Assembly (NCBI RefSeq): GCF_018069565.1
Contig: NZ_JAGPNL010000008.1
Location: forward strand, 1 to 64,000
Direction of reading: 5' to 3'
DNA: 64,000 nt
From: Streptomyces tagetis
Lineage (GTDB): Bacteria; Actinomycetota; Actinomycetes; Streptomycetales; Streptomycetaceae
Positions 18,474 to 26,253 of the stretch are shown piece after piece. A program made the position numbers and the translations under genes. Below the pieces are notes generated by a model. The model saw only the letters and a program-made list of their open reading frames with translations. It did not search any database and was not told the DNA's origin. Numbering within the stretch: position 1 is the first letter of the stretch; each line of letters begins with the position of its first letter.

Positions 18474-19996
18474 GCCGCCTCCGTCCGGTCGGCGGCCATC
18501 CCGGCCGCGTCCAGCAGGGCCGTGCCGACGATGAGGTCGGCGCCGCCGAACTCGGGGTCGTCCAGCTCGGTGCCGTCGTCGACGGCGAACAGGAGCTTCG
18601 GTTCGCCCTGGCGGTAGGCGGTGCCGACGGGCGGGCTGGCGGCGTGGACGGCGAGCAGGGCGACGAGGTGGGGCAGGTCGGCGTCGCGGGCGCGGGCGTC
18701 GGCCAGCAGCCCGGACAGCCGGCGCGGCGCGTCGTGCGGGAGGTCGAGCAGCTCCATGGCGACGGCCAGTTGCCCTTCGCTGAAGCGGCTGTCGTCGGGG
18801 GTGGCGATCAGGTCGGGCTCGGGCATCTCGGCGCCCAGGTGCTCGCGCTCGACGGGCGGGGTGAGCAGGAGGTCGACGAGGTCGACGACCCTCACGGAGG
18901 CCGGGGTGCGCAGTCCGGTGCCGCGCGCGAAGAAGGCGTCGGTGACGCGCAGCGCCTGGTCCACGGGGAGCGGCAGGACGGGGGCGACGAGGTGCCCGTA
19001 CAGGTCGAGGCCGGCGGTGGTGGGCAGGGTGGCGAACGCCTGCCGGTCCTGTTCGGCGCGGAAGAGCGGGCCGGCCTCCAGCAGGCGGGACTGGAGCTGG
19101 GTGTGGCGGCGGATGCAGTCCTTGACTATGTCGACCAGTTCGGCCGCGCGGCGCTTCTGCTCCGGCTCCTCGGACTCGTCGCGCGCCTTGCGGATGTTGG
19201 TCAGGATCGCGTTCTCGTGCCGGTACCGGTCCGCGACGTGGTCCAGGGCCTCCGCGATCATGTCCGGTACGGCGCTGAGCCAGTCGACCGCGCGGACGTT
19301 GCGCCGGGTGGCGTCCAGGGCTCGGCGCAGGGTCTCGGAGTACTGCACGGTGCGGTACCGGGCCTGTTCGGCGGCGAGTTGGGCGTCGGCGAGCCGGCCT
19401 CGGCTGATCAGCACCTCCAGTTTGACCTCGGCGGCGATCTGGGCGCTGGTCACGTCGGTGTCGAGGGCCCCGACGAGGACGTTGACCGCCTCGTCGGTGG
19501 TGCGCAGGTAGACGGTGCCGCCGGGGCCGGGGACCTCTTCGATCAGTTTGAAGTCGTAGTCGCGGCGCACATAGGTGCCGTCCGCGGCGAAGGTGCCGTA
19601 GACGGCGCGGAAACCGCGGTCGGTGCTGCCGACGTTGATCAGGTTCTCCAGGACCCAGCGGGCGACGCGCTCGTGCTCGGCGGCGGGCCGCCGCGGGGCC
19701 TGGGCGGCGACGCGCGGGACGAGCCGGGCGACGATCTGGTCGTGGTCCGCGCCCGTGTCGAAATCCATCGTGAGGGTGACGAGGTCGATGGCGGCGAGGG
19801 CGACCTCCGCCATCCCGTACACCGAGAACTCACCGGCCAGGTTGGCCTTGCGCGCGTCGAGGTCGTGCAGCGGCGCGGTGCAGGCGAGCGCGCGCAGCCG
19901 CCGGGCCAGCCCCTCGTCGGCGGCCGGGCCCGGTGCGGGGCGCGGCCCCGCGCTGAGCTGGGACGGAGCGCTGTCCGGTGGTGCGGGTGAAGTCAC
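18470..19996 (-). CDS. Kleisin-like (MukF/JetA type) subunit of the SMC operon
   Basis: A 508-residue mostly helical protein, first gene of the three-gene SMC operon. Its N-terminal part (ARRLRALACTAPLHDLDARK) and a charged helical middle (KARDESEEPEQKRRAAELVD) resemble JetA/MksF-type kleisins in layout. I see no enzymatic motif. Assignment rests on gene order (kleisin, kite, SMC), sizes and lack of other function. The GTG at 19996 is preferred: a -10-like TAGTCT sits 7 bases before it and no ribosome site is visible, so the transcript may be leaderless. Upstream in-frame starts would run through the promoter. Confidence 0.68.
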   Translation of the reverse strand: MTSPAPPDSAPSQLSAGPRPAPGPAADEGLARRLRALACTAPLHDLDARKANLAGEFSVYGMAEVALAAIDLVTLTMDFDTGADHDQIVARLVPRVAAQAPRRPAAEHERVARWVLENLINVGSTDRGFRAVYGTFAADGTYVRRDYDFKLIEEVPGPGGTVYLRTTDEAVNVLVGALDTDVTSAQIAAEVKLEVLISRGRLADAQLAAEQARYRTVQYSETLRRALDATRRNVRAVDWLSAVPDMIAEALDHVADRYRHENAILTNIRKARDESEEPEQKRRAAELVDIVKDCIRRHTQLQSRLLEAGPLFRAEQDRQAFATLPTTAGLDLYGHLVAPVLPLPVDQALRVTDAFFARGTGLRTPASVRVVDLVDLLLTPPVEREHLGAEMPEPDLIATPDDSRFSEGQLAVAMELLDLPHDAPRRLSGLLADARARDADLPHLVALLAVHAASPPVGTAYRQGEPKLLFAVDDGTELDDPEFGGADLIVGTALLDAAGMAADRTEAA

Positions 19997-20003
19997 GGTG
20001 CAC

Positions 20004-20021
20004 AGACTAGATCCTCGATCT
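20004..20021 (-). promoter_or_regulatory. Promoter and palindrome at the head of the SMC operon
   Basis: On the minus strand TAGTCT (20009-20004) ends 7 bases before the GTG at 19996, where a transcript could begin on or next to the start codon. A perfect palindrome AGATC-CTC-GATCT (20009-20021) abuts the -10 box and could be an operator. A -35 element is not clear (TTGTTG about 14 bases upstream of the -10, GGGTTG at 17). Confidence 0.45.
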
Positions 20022-20089
20022 GACAACAACCCAAACGACGCAGAAGGCTCCGGGTGGCGGGGTGGGGGCGTGGAGAACGACCGGGGCCG

Positions 20090-20189
20090 TACGGGCACGG
20101 GTGTTGAGGGCGAGCGGGGTCTTACGGGCGTGGCGGCGGCGTCCGGGCGGGCCGCTACGGGCGTGTCCGTCCGGTGCCGTACGGGCGGG
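20090..20189 (+). repeat. Four spaced direct repeats of TACGGGCGTG
   Basis: Copies at 20090 (TACGGGCACG), 20123, 20156 (both TACGGGCGTG) and 20180 (TACGGGCGGG), spaced 33, 33 and 24 bases. They lie in the 311-base gap between the divergent SMC operon and pxpA. The rest of that gap holds only the promoter described at 20004. They could be regulator sites upstream of pxpA or a decayed minisatellite. Confidence 0.5.
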
Positions 20190-20307
20190 ATCGTGCGCCC
20201 GGGGGAACGGGGGCCGCGGTGTGGCCCGGTGGGCGGGGGCCGCGCGGGACGTCTTCGGACCGGGACCCGCGGCGTAGGCGCGGGAGCGGGGTGGGGAGAC
20301 TGGGGGC

Positions 20308-21066
20308 ATGACCTCGATCGACCTCAACGCCGATCTCGGCGAGGGTTTCGGCCGCTGGACGCTCACCGACGACGCGGGCCTGCTCTCGGTCGTCACCAGC
20401 GCCAACGTGGCCTGCGGCTTCCACGCCGGGGACCCGGCCACCATGCGGCGCGTGTGCGAACTGGCGGCCGGACACGGCGTGACGATCGGCGCGCAGGTCT
20501 CCTACCGCGATCTGGCCGGCTTCGGGCGGCGCGCGATGGAGGTGCCGCCCGCCGAACTCGCGGCCGAGGTGGCCTACCAGATCGGCGCCCTGGAGGTGTT
20601 CGCGCGGGCGGCGGGCACGCGCGTGGCGTACGTCAAGCCGCACGGCGCGCTCTACAACCGGGTGGTGCGGGACGCCGGGCAGGCCGCCGCGGTCGTCGAC
20701 GGCGTGCTCCTGGCGGGCGGGGCGCTGCCCGTCCTGGGACTGCCCGGCTCGCGGCTGCTGGAACTGGCCGGGCGGGCCGGACTGCCGGTCGTCGAGGAGG
20801 CGTTCGCGGACCGCGCGTACACCGACGAGGGCACGCTCGTGCCGCGCGGGCGGGAGGGCGCCGTGGTCTGGGACCCGGACGCGGTCGTGGAGCGCTCGGT
20901 GGAGCTGGCCCGGTCCGGGACCGTCACCGCCCTGTCCGGGGCACGCGTCCCGGTGCGGGCGCGCTCCCTGTGCCTGCACGGCGACACGCCCGGCGCGGTC
21001 GAACTGGCCCGCAGGGTCCGGGAGCGGCTCTCCGCCGCCGGGGTGCGGGTGGTGGCCTTCGCGTGA
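20308..21066 (+). CDS. pxpA: 5-oxoprolinase subunit A (LamB/YcsF family)
   Basis: A 252-residue LamB/YcsF protein, one of three subunits of the bacterial ATP-dependent 5-oxoprolinase that opens 5-oxo-L-proline to glutamate, a damage-repair step. The family start IDLNADLGEGFG and the motif SANVACGFHAGDP are clear, as is YVKPHGALYN. The ATG at 20308 begins the conserved sequence. Its TGA overlaps the GTG start of pxpB (GTGA), so coupling with pxpB and pxpC is likely. Confidence 0.94.
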   Translation: MTSIDLNADLGEGFGRWTLTDDAGLLSVVTSANVACGFHAGDPATMRRVCELAAGHGVTIGAQVSYRDLAGFGRRAMEVPPAELAAEVAYQIGALEVFARAAGTRVAYVKPHGALYNRVVRDAGQAAAVVDGVLLAGGALPVLGLPGSRLLELAGRAGLPVVEEAFADRAYTDEGTLVPRGREGAVVWDPDAVVERSVELARSGTVTALSGARVPVRARSLCLHGDTPGAVELARRVRERLSAAGVRVVAFA

Positions 21067-21689
21067 ACGTCCTTCCGGTCGGCGACGACGCCCTGCTGGT
21101 GGAAGTGGCCTCCGGGCGGGAGGCGGAGGCGCTGCACGCGGAGCTGACGCGGCGCCGGGCCGAGGGCTCGCTCGCGGTGCGGGAGATCGTCCCGGCGGCC
21201 CGTACGGTACTGCTGGACGGGGTGGCCGACCCGGACCGGCTGGCGCGCGAACTGACCGCCGCCCAGGTGCCGCCCACTCCCCCGCGCGAGGCGCGGGCGG
21301 TCGAGATCCCGGTCCGCTACGACGGCCCCGACCTGGCCGATGTCGCCGCCCGCTGGGGCGTGGCGCGCGAGGAGGTGGCGCGCATCCACGCGGGCACCGA
21401 ATTCCGGGTGGCCTTCTGCGGGTTCGCGCCCGGCTTCGGGTACCTCACCGGGCTGCCGTCCCGGTACGAGGTGCCGCGCCGGGACACGCCGCGCACGGCC
21501 GTTCCCGCCGGCTCCGTGTCGCTGGCGGGCCCGTACACGGGCGTGTACCCGCGTGCGTCGCCGGGCGGCTGGCAGGTGATCGGCACCACGGACGCCGTGC
21601 TGTGGGACCCGGAGCGGGTGCCGGCGGCGCTGCTGTCGCCGGGCACGCGCGTGCGGTTCGTTCCGCGGCGGGACGGGGGGCGCCCATGA
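21063..21689 (+). CDS. pxpB: 5-oxoprolinase subunit B (KipI family)
   Basis: A 208-residue AHS1/KipI-domain protein and second subunit of 5-oxoprolinase. The family motif FCGFAPGFGYLTGLP is in the second half, with AGSVSLAGPYTGVYPRASPGGW after it. The GTG at 21063 (NVLPVGDDALLVE) overlaps the pxpA stop. Older names link KipI to inhibition of the sporulation kinase KinA in Bacillus; in this operon the metabolic role is more likely. The stop overlaps the pxpC ATG. Confidence 0.93.
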   Translation: MNVLPVGDDALLVEVASGREAEALHAELTRRRAEGSLAVREIVPAARTVLLDGVADPDRLARELTAAQVPPTPPREARAVEIPVRYDGPDLADVAARWGVAREEVARIHAGTEFRVAFCGFAPGFGYLTGLPSRYEVPRRDTPRTAVPAGSVSLAGPYTGVYPRASPGGWQVIGTTDAVLWDPERVPAALLSPGTRVRFVPRRDGGRP

Positions 21690-22573
21690 CGGGCCGCGCG
21701 CTCGTCGTCGTCCGCGCCGGTGCCCTGACGACCGTCCAGGACCGGGGCCGGCCGGGACACGCCCACCTCGGCGTGCCGCGCTCCGGCGCGCTCGACACGC
21801 CCTCGGCCGCGCTGGTCAACCGCCTGGTGGGCAACCCCGTCGAGGCGGCCGTGCTGGAGACCACCCTCGACGGCTGCGCCCTGCGCCCGCGTTGTCCGGT
21901 GACGGTGGCCGTGGGCGGTGCCCCGTGCCGGGTACGGGTGGACGGGCGTCCGGCGGCGTGGGGGGCGCCGGTGGACGTGCCGGCCGGGTCGCTCGTGGAG
22001 GTGGGCACGGCCGAGCGCGGGGTGCGCGCCTACGTGGCCGTCTCCGGGGGCGTCCGGGTCGAGCCGGTGCTCGGCAGCCGCTCCACCGACCTGCTCTCCG
22101 GGCTCGGGCCGCCGCCCCTGGCCGACGGCACGGTGCTGCCTCTGGGCCGGCCCGGGGTGCCCTTCGCGCGCGTGGACGTCGCCCCGCAGCCGGGTCCGCC
22201 GGCCGAACTGGTGCTGCGGGTGGTGCCGGGGCCGCGCGCCGACTGGTTCACCCCCGGGGCGCTGCGCACGTTCGTCACCGGCGCGTACCGGGTGTCGGCC
22301 GCGAGCAACCGGGTCGGGCTGCGCGTGGAGGGACCCGCGCTCGGCCGGTCCCGTCCGGGGGAGCTGGCCAGCGAGGGCATGGTGCTCGGCGCGGTCCAGG
22401 TCCCGCCGGACGGCCTCCCGGTGGTGTTCCTGGCCGACCACCCGACGACGGGCGGCTATCCGGTCATCGGCGTCGTGCGCGCAGCCGACCTCCCCGCGGC
22501 GGCCCAGGCGGTGCCGGGAACGCCGGTCCGCTTCGTGACCGTACGGCGGCGGCCGGGAACCACACGGGCCTGA
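21686..22573 (+). CDS. pxpC: 5-oxoprolinase subunit C (AHS2/KipA family)
   Basis: A 295-residue AHS2/KipA protein completing the pxpABC set. Family marks include GALTTVQDRGRPGHAHLGVP near the N-terminus, SGALDTPSA, and SNRVGLRVEGP in the second half. The ATG at 21686 overlaps the pxpB TGA (ATGA). The gene ends before a 239-base repeat-rich segment shared with the convergent SGNH hydrolase gene. Urea amidolyase-type fusions contain the same domain, but the separate A-B-C arrangement points to 5-oxoprolinase. Confidence 0.93.
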   Translation: MTGRALVVVRAGALTTVQDRGRPGHAHLGVPRSGALDTPSAALVNRLVGNPVEAAVLETTLDGCALRPRCPVTVAVGGAPCRVRVDGRPAAWGAPVDVPAGSLVEVGTAERGVRAYVAVSGGVRVEPVLGSRSTDLLSGLGPPPLADGTVLPLGRPGVPFARVDVAPQPGPPAELVLRVVPGPRADWFTPGALRTFVTGAYRVSAASNRVGLRVEGPALGRSRPGELASEGMVLGAVQVPPDGLPVVFLADHPTTGGYPVIGVVRAADLPAAAQAVPGTPVRFVTVRRRPGTTRA

Positions 22574-22577
22574 ACGA

Positions 22578-22775
22578 ACGGCACACGACACGCCGCGGCC
22601 GGTACCGGCACACGACACGCCGCACCCGGTACCGACGTACGACACGACGCGGCCGAGGGGCGCCCGACACGCCGAGGCCCCGACACCGCCCGGCACCGCC
22701 CCGCGCGCGACACGCCCGGCACCGTCACCCGCACGACACGCCCGCCATCGCCACGCACACGACACGCCCGGCACG
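22578..22775. repeat. Cluster of irregular ACGACACGCC-type repeats between convergent genes
   Basis: Between pxpC and the SGNH hydrolase gene the words CACGACACGCC, CCGACACGCC and CGACACGCCC recur about eight times at irregular distances, mixed with two GGTACCG words. The spacing is too irregular for CRISPR. Shorter versions of the same word occur upstream of smeA (28553-28562) and after sffA (30951-30976). GACAC is also the core reported for WhiA sites, but the frequency here suggests a simple-repeat origin. Confidence 0.55.
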
Positions 22776-22812
22776 CCGACGGCCCCGCGACCGACGGCCC
22801 GGCGGAACGGGA

Positions 22813-23721
22813 TCAGACCGGCTCCGGACAGGCCGTCACCGGTGCCGAAGCCGCCTCCGGCGCCCCGGGTGTCGGGACCCGCCCGTCCGGTGGCGGCGCA
22901 GACAGCGCGGCCAGGGCGGTCGTCACGGCCGCCGACGCGCGGTGGTCGAGGCGGGCGGTGGTCCCGCGCGCGTGGTGGCGCAGGTCGTCGGCGGCCAGGG
23001 CCAGCAGGTGCGGCAGCAGGTCGGTGCAGCGCCGGGCCACCCAGCCGGTGCCGGCCGTGGCGAGCCGGCGCAGGCGGGCGGACCGGGTGGGCGCGGGGAA
23101 CTCGGGGTCGGGCGAGGGGGCGGGACCGGTGGCGGCGCCGCGTGCGGCGAGCAGCGTGTGGAAGCACAGGGCGAGCCGGCGGTGCCCCCGTTCGCCGGGG
23201 TGGAGCAGGTCGGCGCTCCACAGGGCGCGGTCCTGGGTCCACTCGGCGTCGCAGGCGTGCAGGTGCACGGCGCCGTAGCGGTCGGACAGGGCGTGGACCA
23301 CGGCGTTGACGGCCCGTTGCCGCCGGGCCAGCGGGCGGGCCAGCGCGCCCGGGAGCCTCAGCAGCGCGCCGGGGTCGGGCAGGCAGGCGGTGAGCAGCAG
23401 CGCCCCGCGTCCCGTGCAGGCGGCGTAGGCCGTGTCGAGCCGGGCGGCGACGGCGTCGAGGTCGAAGGTGTGGCGGAGCGTGTCGTTGACGCCGACGACG
23501 ACGGAGGCGATGTCGGGCCGCAGGGCGAGGGCGGCGGGCAGTTGCCGCTCCAGGACGTCGCGGGTCTGCGCGCCGCTGACGGCGAGGTTGGTGAAGGCCA
23601 CGGGCTCCGGGGCGAGTGAGGCGGCGAGCAGCGCGGCCCAGCCGCGCCACCCGTCCCCGGTGGGGTCGCCCACGCCCTCGGTCAGCGAGTCGCCGAGGGC
23701 CACGAACCGCACGCCGGTCAT
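22813..23721 (-). CDS. SGNH/GDSL-type hydrolase
   Basis: A 302-residue SGNH hydrolase. Block I is VALGDSLTEGVGDP with the nucleophile serine near residue 11, block III is VVVGVNDTLRH, and block V is ADLLHPGERGH with the catalytic Asp-His pair. No signal peptide, so cytosolic. Its ATG overlaps the TGA of the upstream glycosyltransferase, suggesting one operon of two glycosyltransferases and an esterase or deacylase that could trim a glycolipid or acylated sugar. The substrate is unknown. Confidence 0.9.
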   Translation of the reverse strand: MTGVRFVALGDSLTEGVGDPTGDGWRGWAALLAASLAPEPVAFTNLAVSGAQTRDVLERQLPAALALRPDIASVVVGVNDTLRHTFDLDAVAARLDTAYAACTGRGALLLTACLPDPGALLRLPGALARPLARRQRAVNAVVHALSDRYGAVHLHACDAEWTQDRALWSADLLHPGERGHRRLALCFHTLLAARGAATGPAPSPDPEFPAPTRSARLRRLATAGTGWVARRCTDLLPHLLALAADDLRHHARGTTARLDHRASAAVTTALAALSAPPPDGRVPTPGAPEAASAPVTACPEPV

Positions 23722-24875
23722 GCCACGCCCTCCCGGACGGCGGGGCGCGCGGCGGCCGGCGCGTCGTGGGCGGCCAGGAACGCGGCGACGGACCGGTCCC
23801 AGCCAAAGCACTCGGCACGCGCGCGTGCGGCCTCTCTCCGCTGGGCCTCGGGCCGGTCGAGGAGCTGTTCCACGGCGTCGGCGAAGGCGTCCCCGTGGCC
23901 GGCGGCGACGGCCCCGGACGCGCCGATCACCTCGGGCAGCGCCGACGCGGCGCTCGCCACCACGGGCGTGCCGCAGGCCATCGCCTCCAGCGCGGCGAGC
24001 CCGAAGGTCTCGGCCGGTCCCGGTGCCAGGCACACGTCGGCCGACGCCTGGAGCCCGGTCAGCAGGTCCCGGTCGGCCACGTGCCCGAGGAACGTCACCG
24101 GCAGCCGTTCGTCCCCGGCCCGCGCTTCGAGGCGTGGGCGCAGCGGGCCGTCGCCCGCGACCACCAGGACGGCCCGCACGCCGCGCCGTCGCAGCACCGT
24201 GAGCGCGTCGAGCGCCGTGCTGGGCCGCTTCTCCACGGACAGCCGGGAGCACATCACCAACAGGACCTCGTCCGCGCGCGCGTGGCGGGCGCGCAGGGCC
24301 GCGTCGCGCCACGAGGGGTGCCGTGCGGTGAGGTCGACGCCGAGCGGGGCGCGGACGACGTTGCGCGCGCCGGCCCGCCGGAACTCCCGCTCGGCGAACT
24401 CCGTGGTGCACACGACACGCGCGTACGCGTGTGCCGTACGCAGGTTGAGGGCGTCGGCGGCACGCCCGGCCGCGCCGCCGGGCAGCCCCCAGGTGCGCAA
24501 CACGCCGTCGGCGCTCTCGTGGGAGACCATCACGGCGGGGACGCGGGCCCGGCGGGCCCAGGTACCAGTCCAGCGCAGGGTGGTGCGGTCGGACACCTCC
24601 AGCCGGTCGGGGGCCAGGTCCTCCAGGAGGCGGGCCAGGGTCCGTCTGCCGGTCAGGACGCGGTAGCCGCCGGTGCCGGGCAGCGGCGGGCCGGGGAGGG
24701 TGATCACCCGTCCCTGGTCGGTGTGCCGGTCGTCGGCGTGTGCGCCGGGGACGACGAGGACGGGTTCGTGTCCGGCCTGCCGGTAGCCGCGGCCCAGTTC
24801 GCGCAGTGCGGTGCGCAGTCCGCCCGAGGCGGGGGCGACGAAGTTGGCGAGCCGGACGATCCGCAGGGCGCTCAT
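23718..24875 (-). CDS. GT4-family glycosyltransferase
   Basis: A 385-residue GT-B glycosyltransferase of family GT4. The N-terminal domain starts RIVRLANFVAPASGGLRTAL; the C-terminal nucleotide-sugar domain has VMCSRLSVEKRPSTALDAL, then the E-x7-E motif in PAETFGLAALEAMACGTPVV. No membrane segment; probably acts on the inner face of the membrane. It overlaps its neighbours on both sides by 4 bases, placing it second in a three-gene operon. Closest in type to mannosyltransferases of actinobacterial glycolipid synthesis, but the sugar cannot be fixed from sequence. Confidence 0.9.
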   Translation of the reverse strand: MSALRIVRLANFVAPASGGLRTALRELGRGYRQAGHEPVLVVPGAHADDRHTDQGRVITLPGPPLPGTGGYRVLTGRRTLARLLEDLAPDRLEVSDRTTLRWTGTWARRARVPAVMVSHESADGVLRTWGLPGGAAGRAADALNLRTAHAYARVVCTTEFAEREFRRAGARNVVRAPLGVDLTARHPSWRDAALRARHARADEVLLVMCSRLSVEKRPSTALDALTVLRRRGVRAVLVVAGDGPLRPRLEARAGDERLPVTFLGHVADRDLLTGLQASADVCLAPGPAETFGLAALEAMACGTPVVASAASALPEVIGASGAVAAGHGDAFADAVEQLLDRPEAQRREAARARAECFGWDRSVAAFLAAHDAPAAARPAVREGVA

Positions 24876-26008
24876 GCGGCCAGCACCGCCTTCCGGGTGG
24901 CGAGGACCTCGGTGTAGTGGCCGATCAGCAGGTCGCCGACGGCCGCCCAGGTACGGCCCTCGACGGTGGCCCGCCCGGCCGCGCCGTAGGCGGCCCGCCG
25001 TGCGGGGTCGGCGGCCAGCGACGCCACGGCGTCACGGACGGCTCCGGCGTCGCCCGGCGGCACCAGCAGCCCCGTACGGCCGGGGAGGACGAGGTCGAGG
25101 GGGCCGCCCGCGGCGGGCGCGACGACCGGGACGCCGCTGGCCATGGCCTCCTGCACGGTCTGGCAGAAGGTCTCGAAGGGGCCGGTGTGCGCGAAGACGT
25201 CCAGCGAGGCGAAGAGGCGGGCGAGGTCGTCGCCGGTACGGCGGCCGAGGAAGGCCGCGCCGGGCAGGGCCTGTTCGAGGCCGGGCCGGCTGGGTCCGTC
25301 GCCCACGACGACGACGCGCACCCCGTCCAGTGCGCAGACTCCGGCCAGCAGTTCGACCTGCTTCTCGGGGGCGAGCCGGCCGACGTAGCCGACGATCAGC
25401 TCGCCGTCGGGGGCGAGTTCGCGGCGCAGGGCCTCGTCGCGCAGGCCGGGCCGGAAGCGGTCGGTGTCCACGCCGCGCGGCCAGAGCCGCAGGCGCGGTA
25501 CGCCGTGCTCGCGCAGATCGCGCAGGGCGGCGCTGGAAGGGGCGAGGGTGAGGTCGGCGGCGGCGTGCACGGAGCGGATGCGCCGCCAGGCGACGGCCTC
25601 GCCCGCTCCCATGTAGGTACGGGCGTATCCGGCGAGGTCGGTCTGGTAGACGGCCACGGCGGGGACGCCGAGCCGGGATGCGGCGGCCATGCCGCGCACG
25701 CCGAGGACGAAGGGGCCGGCCAGGTGGACGAGGTCGGGGCGGTGCTCGGCGATGGCCGCGGCGACCTTCCGGCTGGGCAGGGCGACCCGGACCTGGGGGT
25801 AGCCGGGGAGCGGAAGGGAGGGGACGGGGACGACGGGGCAGGGCGCACCGGCGTCCTCGGGGCGCGCGGCGGAGGGGGAGGCGGGGGCCGGGGCGATCAC
25901 GACGCAGTCGTGGCCGCGGTCGACGAGGTGGCGGGCGGTCTGGAGCGCGCAGTGGGCCACGCCGTTCACATCGGGGGGAAAGGACTCGGTCACGATGACG
26001 ACACGCAT
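24872..26008 (-). CDS. GT4-family glycosyltransferase (MgtA/PimB-like mannosyltransferase)
   Basis: A 378-residue GT4 enzyme, first in the operon. The N-terminal glycine loop is TESFPPDVNGVAHCAL, typical of GDP-mannose-dependent alpha-mannosyltransferases of actinobacteria. YVGRLAPEKQVELLAG and PFETFCQTVQEAMASG give the donor site and the E-x7-E motif. It overlaps the next gene (ATGA). Upstream lies the palindrome at 26037-26050. A role in mannosylating a polar lipid or lipoglycan is an inference from family. Confidence 0.9.
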   Translation of the reverse strand: MRVVIVTESFPPDVNGVAHCALQTARHLVDRGHDCVVIAPAPASPSAARPEDAGAPCPVVPVPSLPLPGYPQVRVALPSRKVAAAIAEHRPDLVHLAGPFVLGVRGMAAASRLGVPAVAVYQTDLAGYARTYMGAGEAVAWRRIRSVHAAADLTLAPSSAALRDLREHGVPRLRLWPRGVDTDRFRPGLRDEALRRELAPDGELIVGYVGRLAPEKQVELLAGVCALDGVRVVVVGDGPSRPGLEQALPGAAFLGRRTGDDLARLFASLDVFAHTGPFETFCQTVQEAMASGVPVVAPAAGGPLDLVLPGRTGLLVPPGDAGAVRDAVASLAADPARRAAYGAAGRATVEGRTWAAVGDLLIGHYTEVLATRKAVLAA

Positions 26009-26030
26009 ACCCGTGTTCTCGCCGGGCGGG

Positions 26031-26050
26031 ACGTGGCCACGTCAACGTGG
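26031..26050. promoter_or_regulatory. Palindromic operator candidate upstream of the glycosyltransferase operon
   Basis: CCACGT-CA-ACGTGG (26037-26050) is a perfect 6-2-6 inverted repeat, and one more ACGTGG lies directly before it (26031-26036). It begins 29 bases before the start codon of the gene ending at 26008. On the minus strand it contains TTGACG, so it may overlap a -35 box. No matching regulator gene is adjacent. The remaining 200 bases up to the HEAT-repeat gene show nothing else. Confidence 0.5.
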
Positions 26051-26253
26051 ATCTTTCCGGGCGGGGAACGTCCCATGAGCGTTGCGGGGCCCGCCCGCCC
26101 GCGGACACCTCTCCATCGGCCCCGGCGGCGGCGCACCCCACCGGCCTCGGTCCCGCGCGGCAAACTCGTCCCACCGGTCCCTCCCCGCCGCCCGGCGGCC
26201 CGTACGGCGTCACCCCGGCGCTCCCGGCGACGGGCCCCCGTCCGGGCGCCCCC

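Noticed and set aside
13624..18534. A 1636-codon open frame on the plus strand opposite the SMC operon.
   Set aside because: It is the antisense shadow of G/C-ending codons in the real minus-strand genes; its protein is Gly/Val/Ala-rich with no domain and spans three genes.
22578..22775. Possible CRISPR array in the GACACGCC repeats.
   Set aside because: Repeats are only 8-11 bases with irregular 10-35 base spacing and no cas genes are present.
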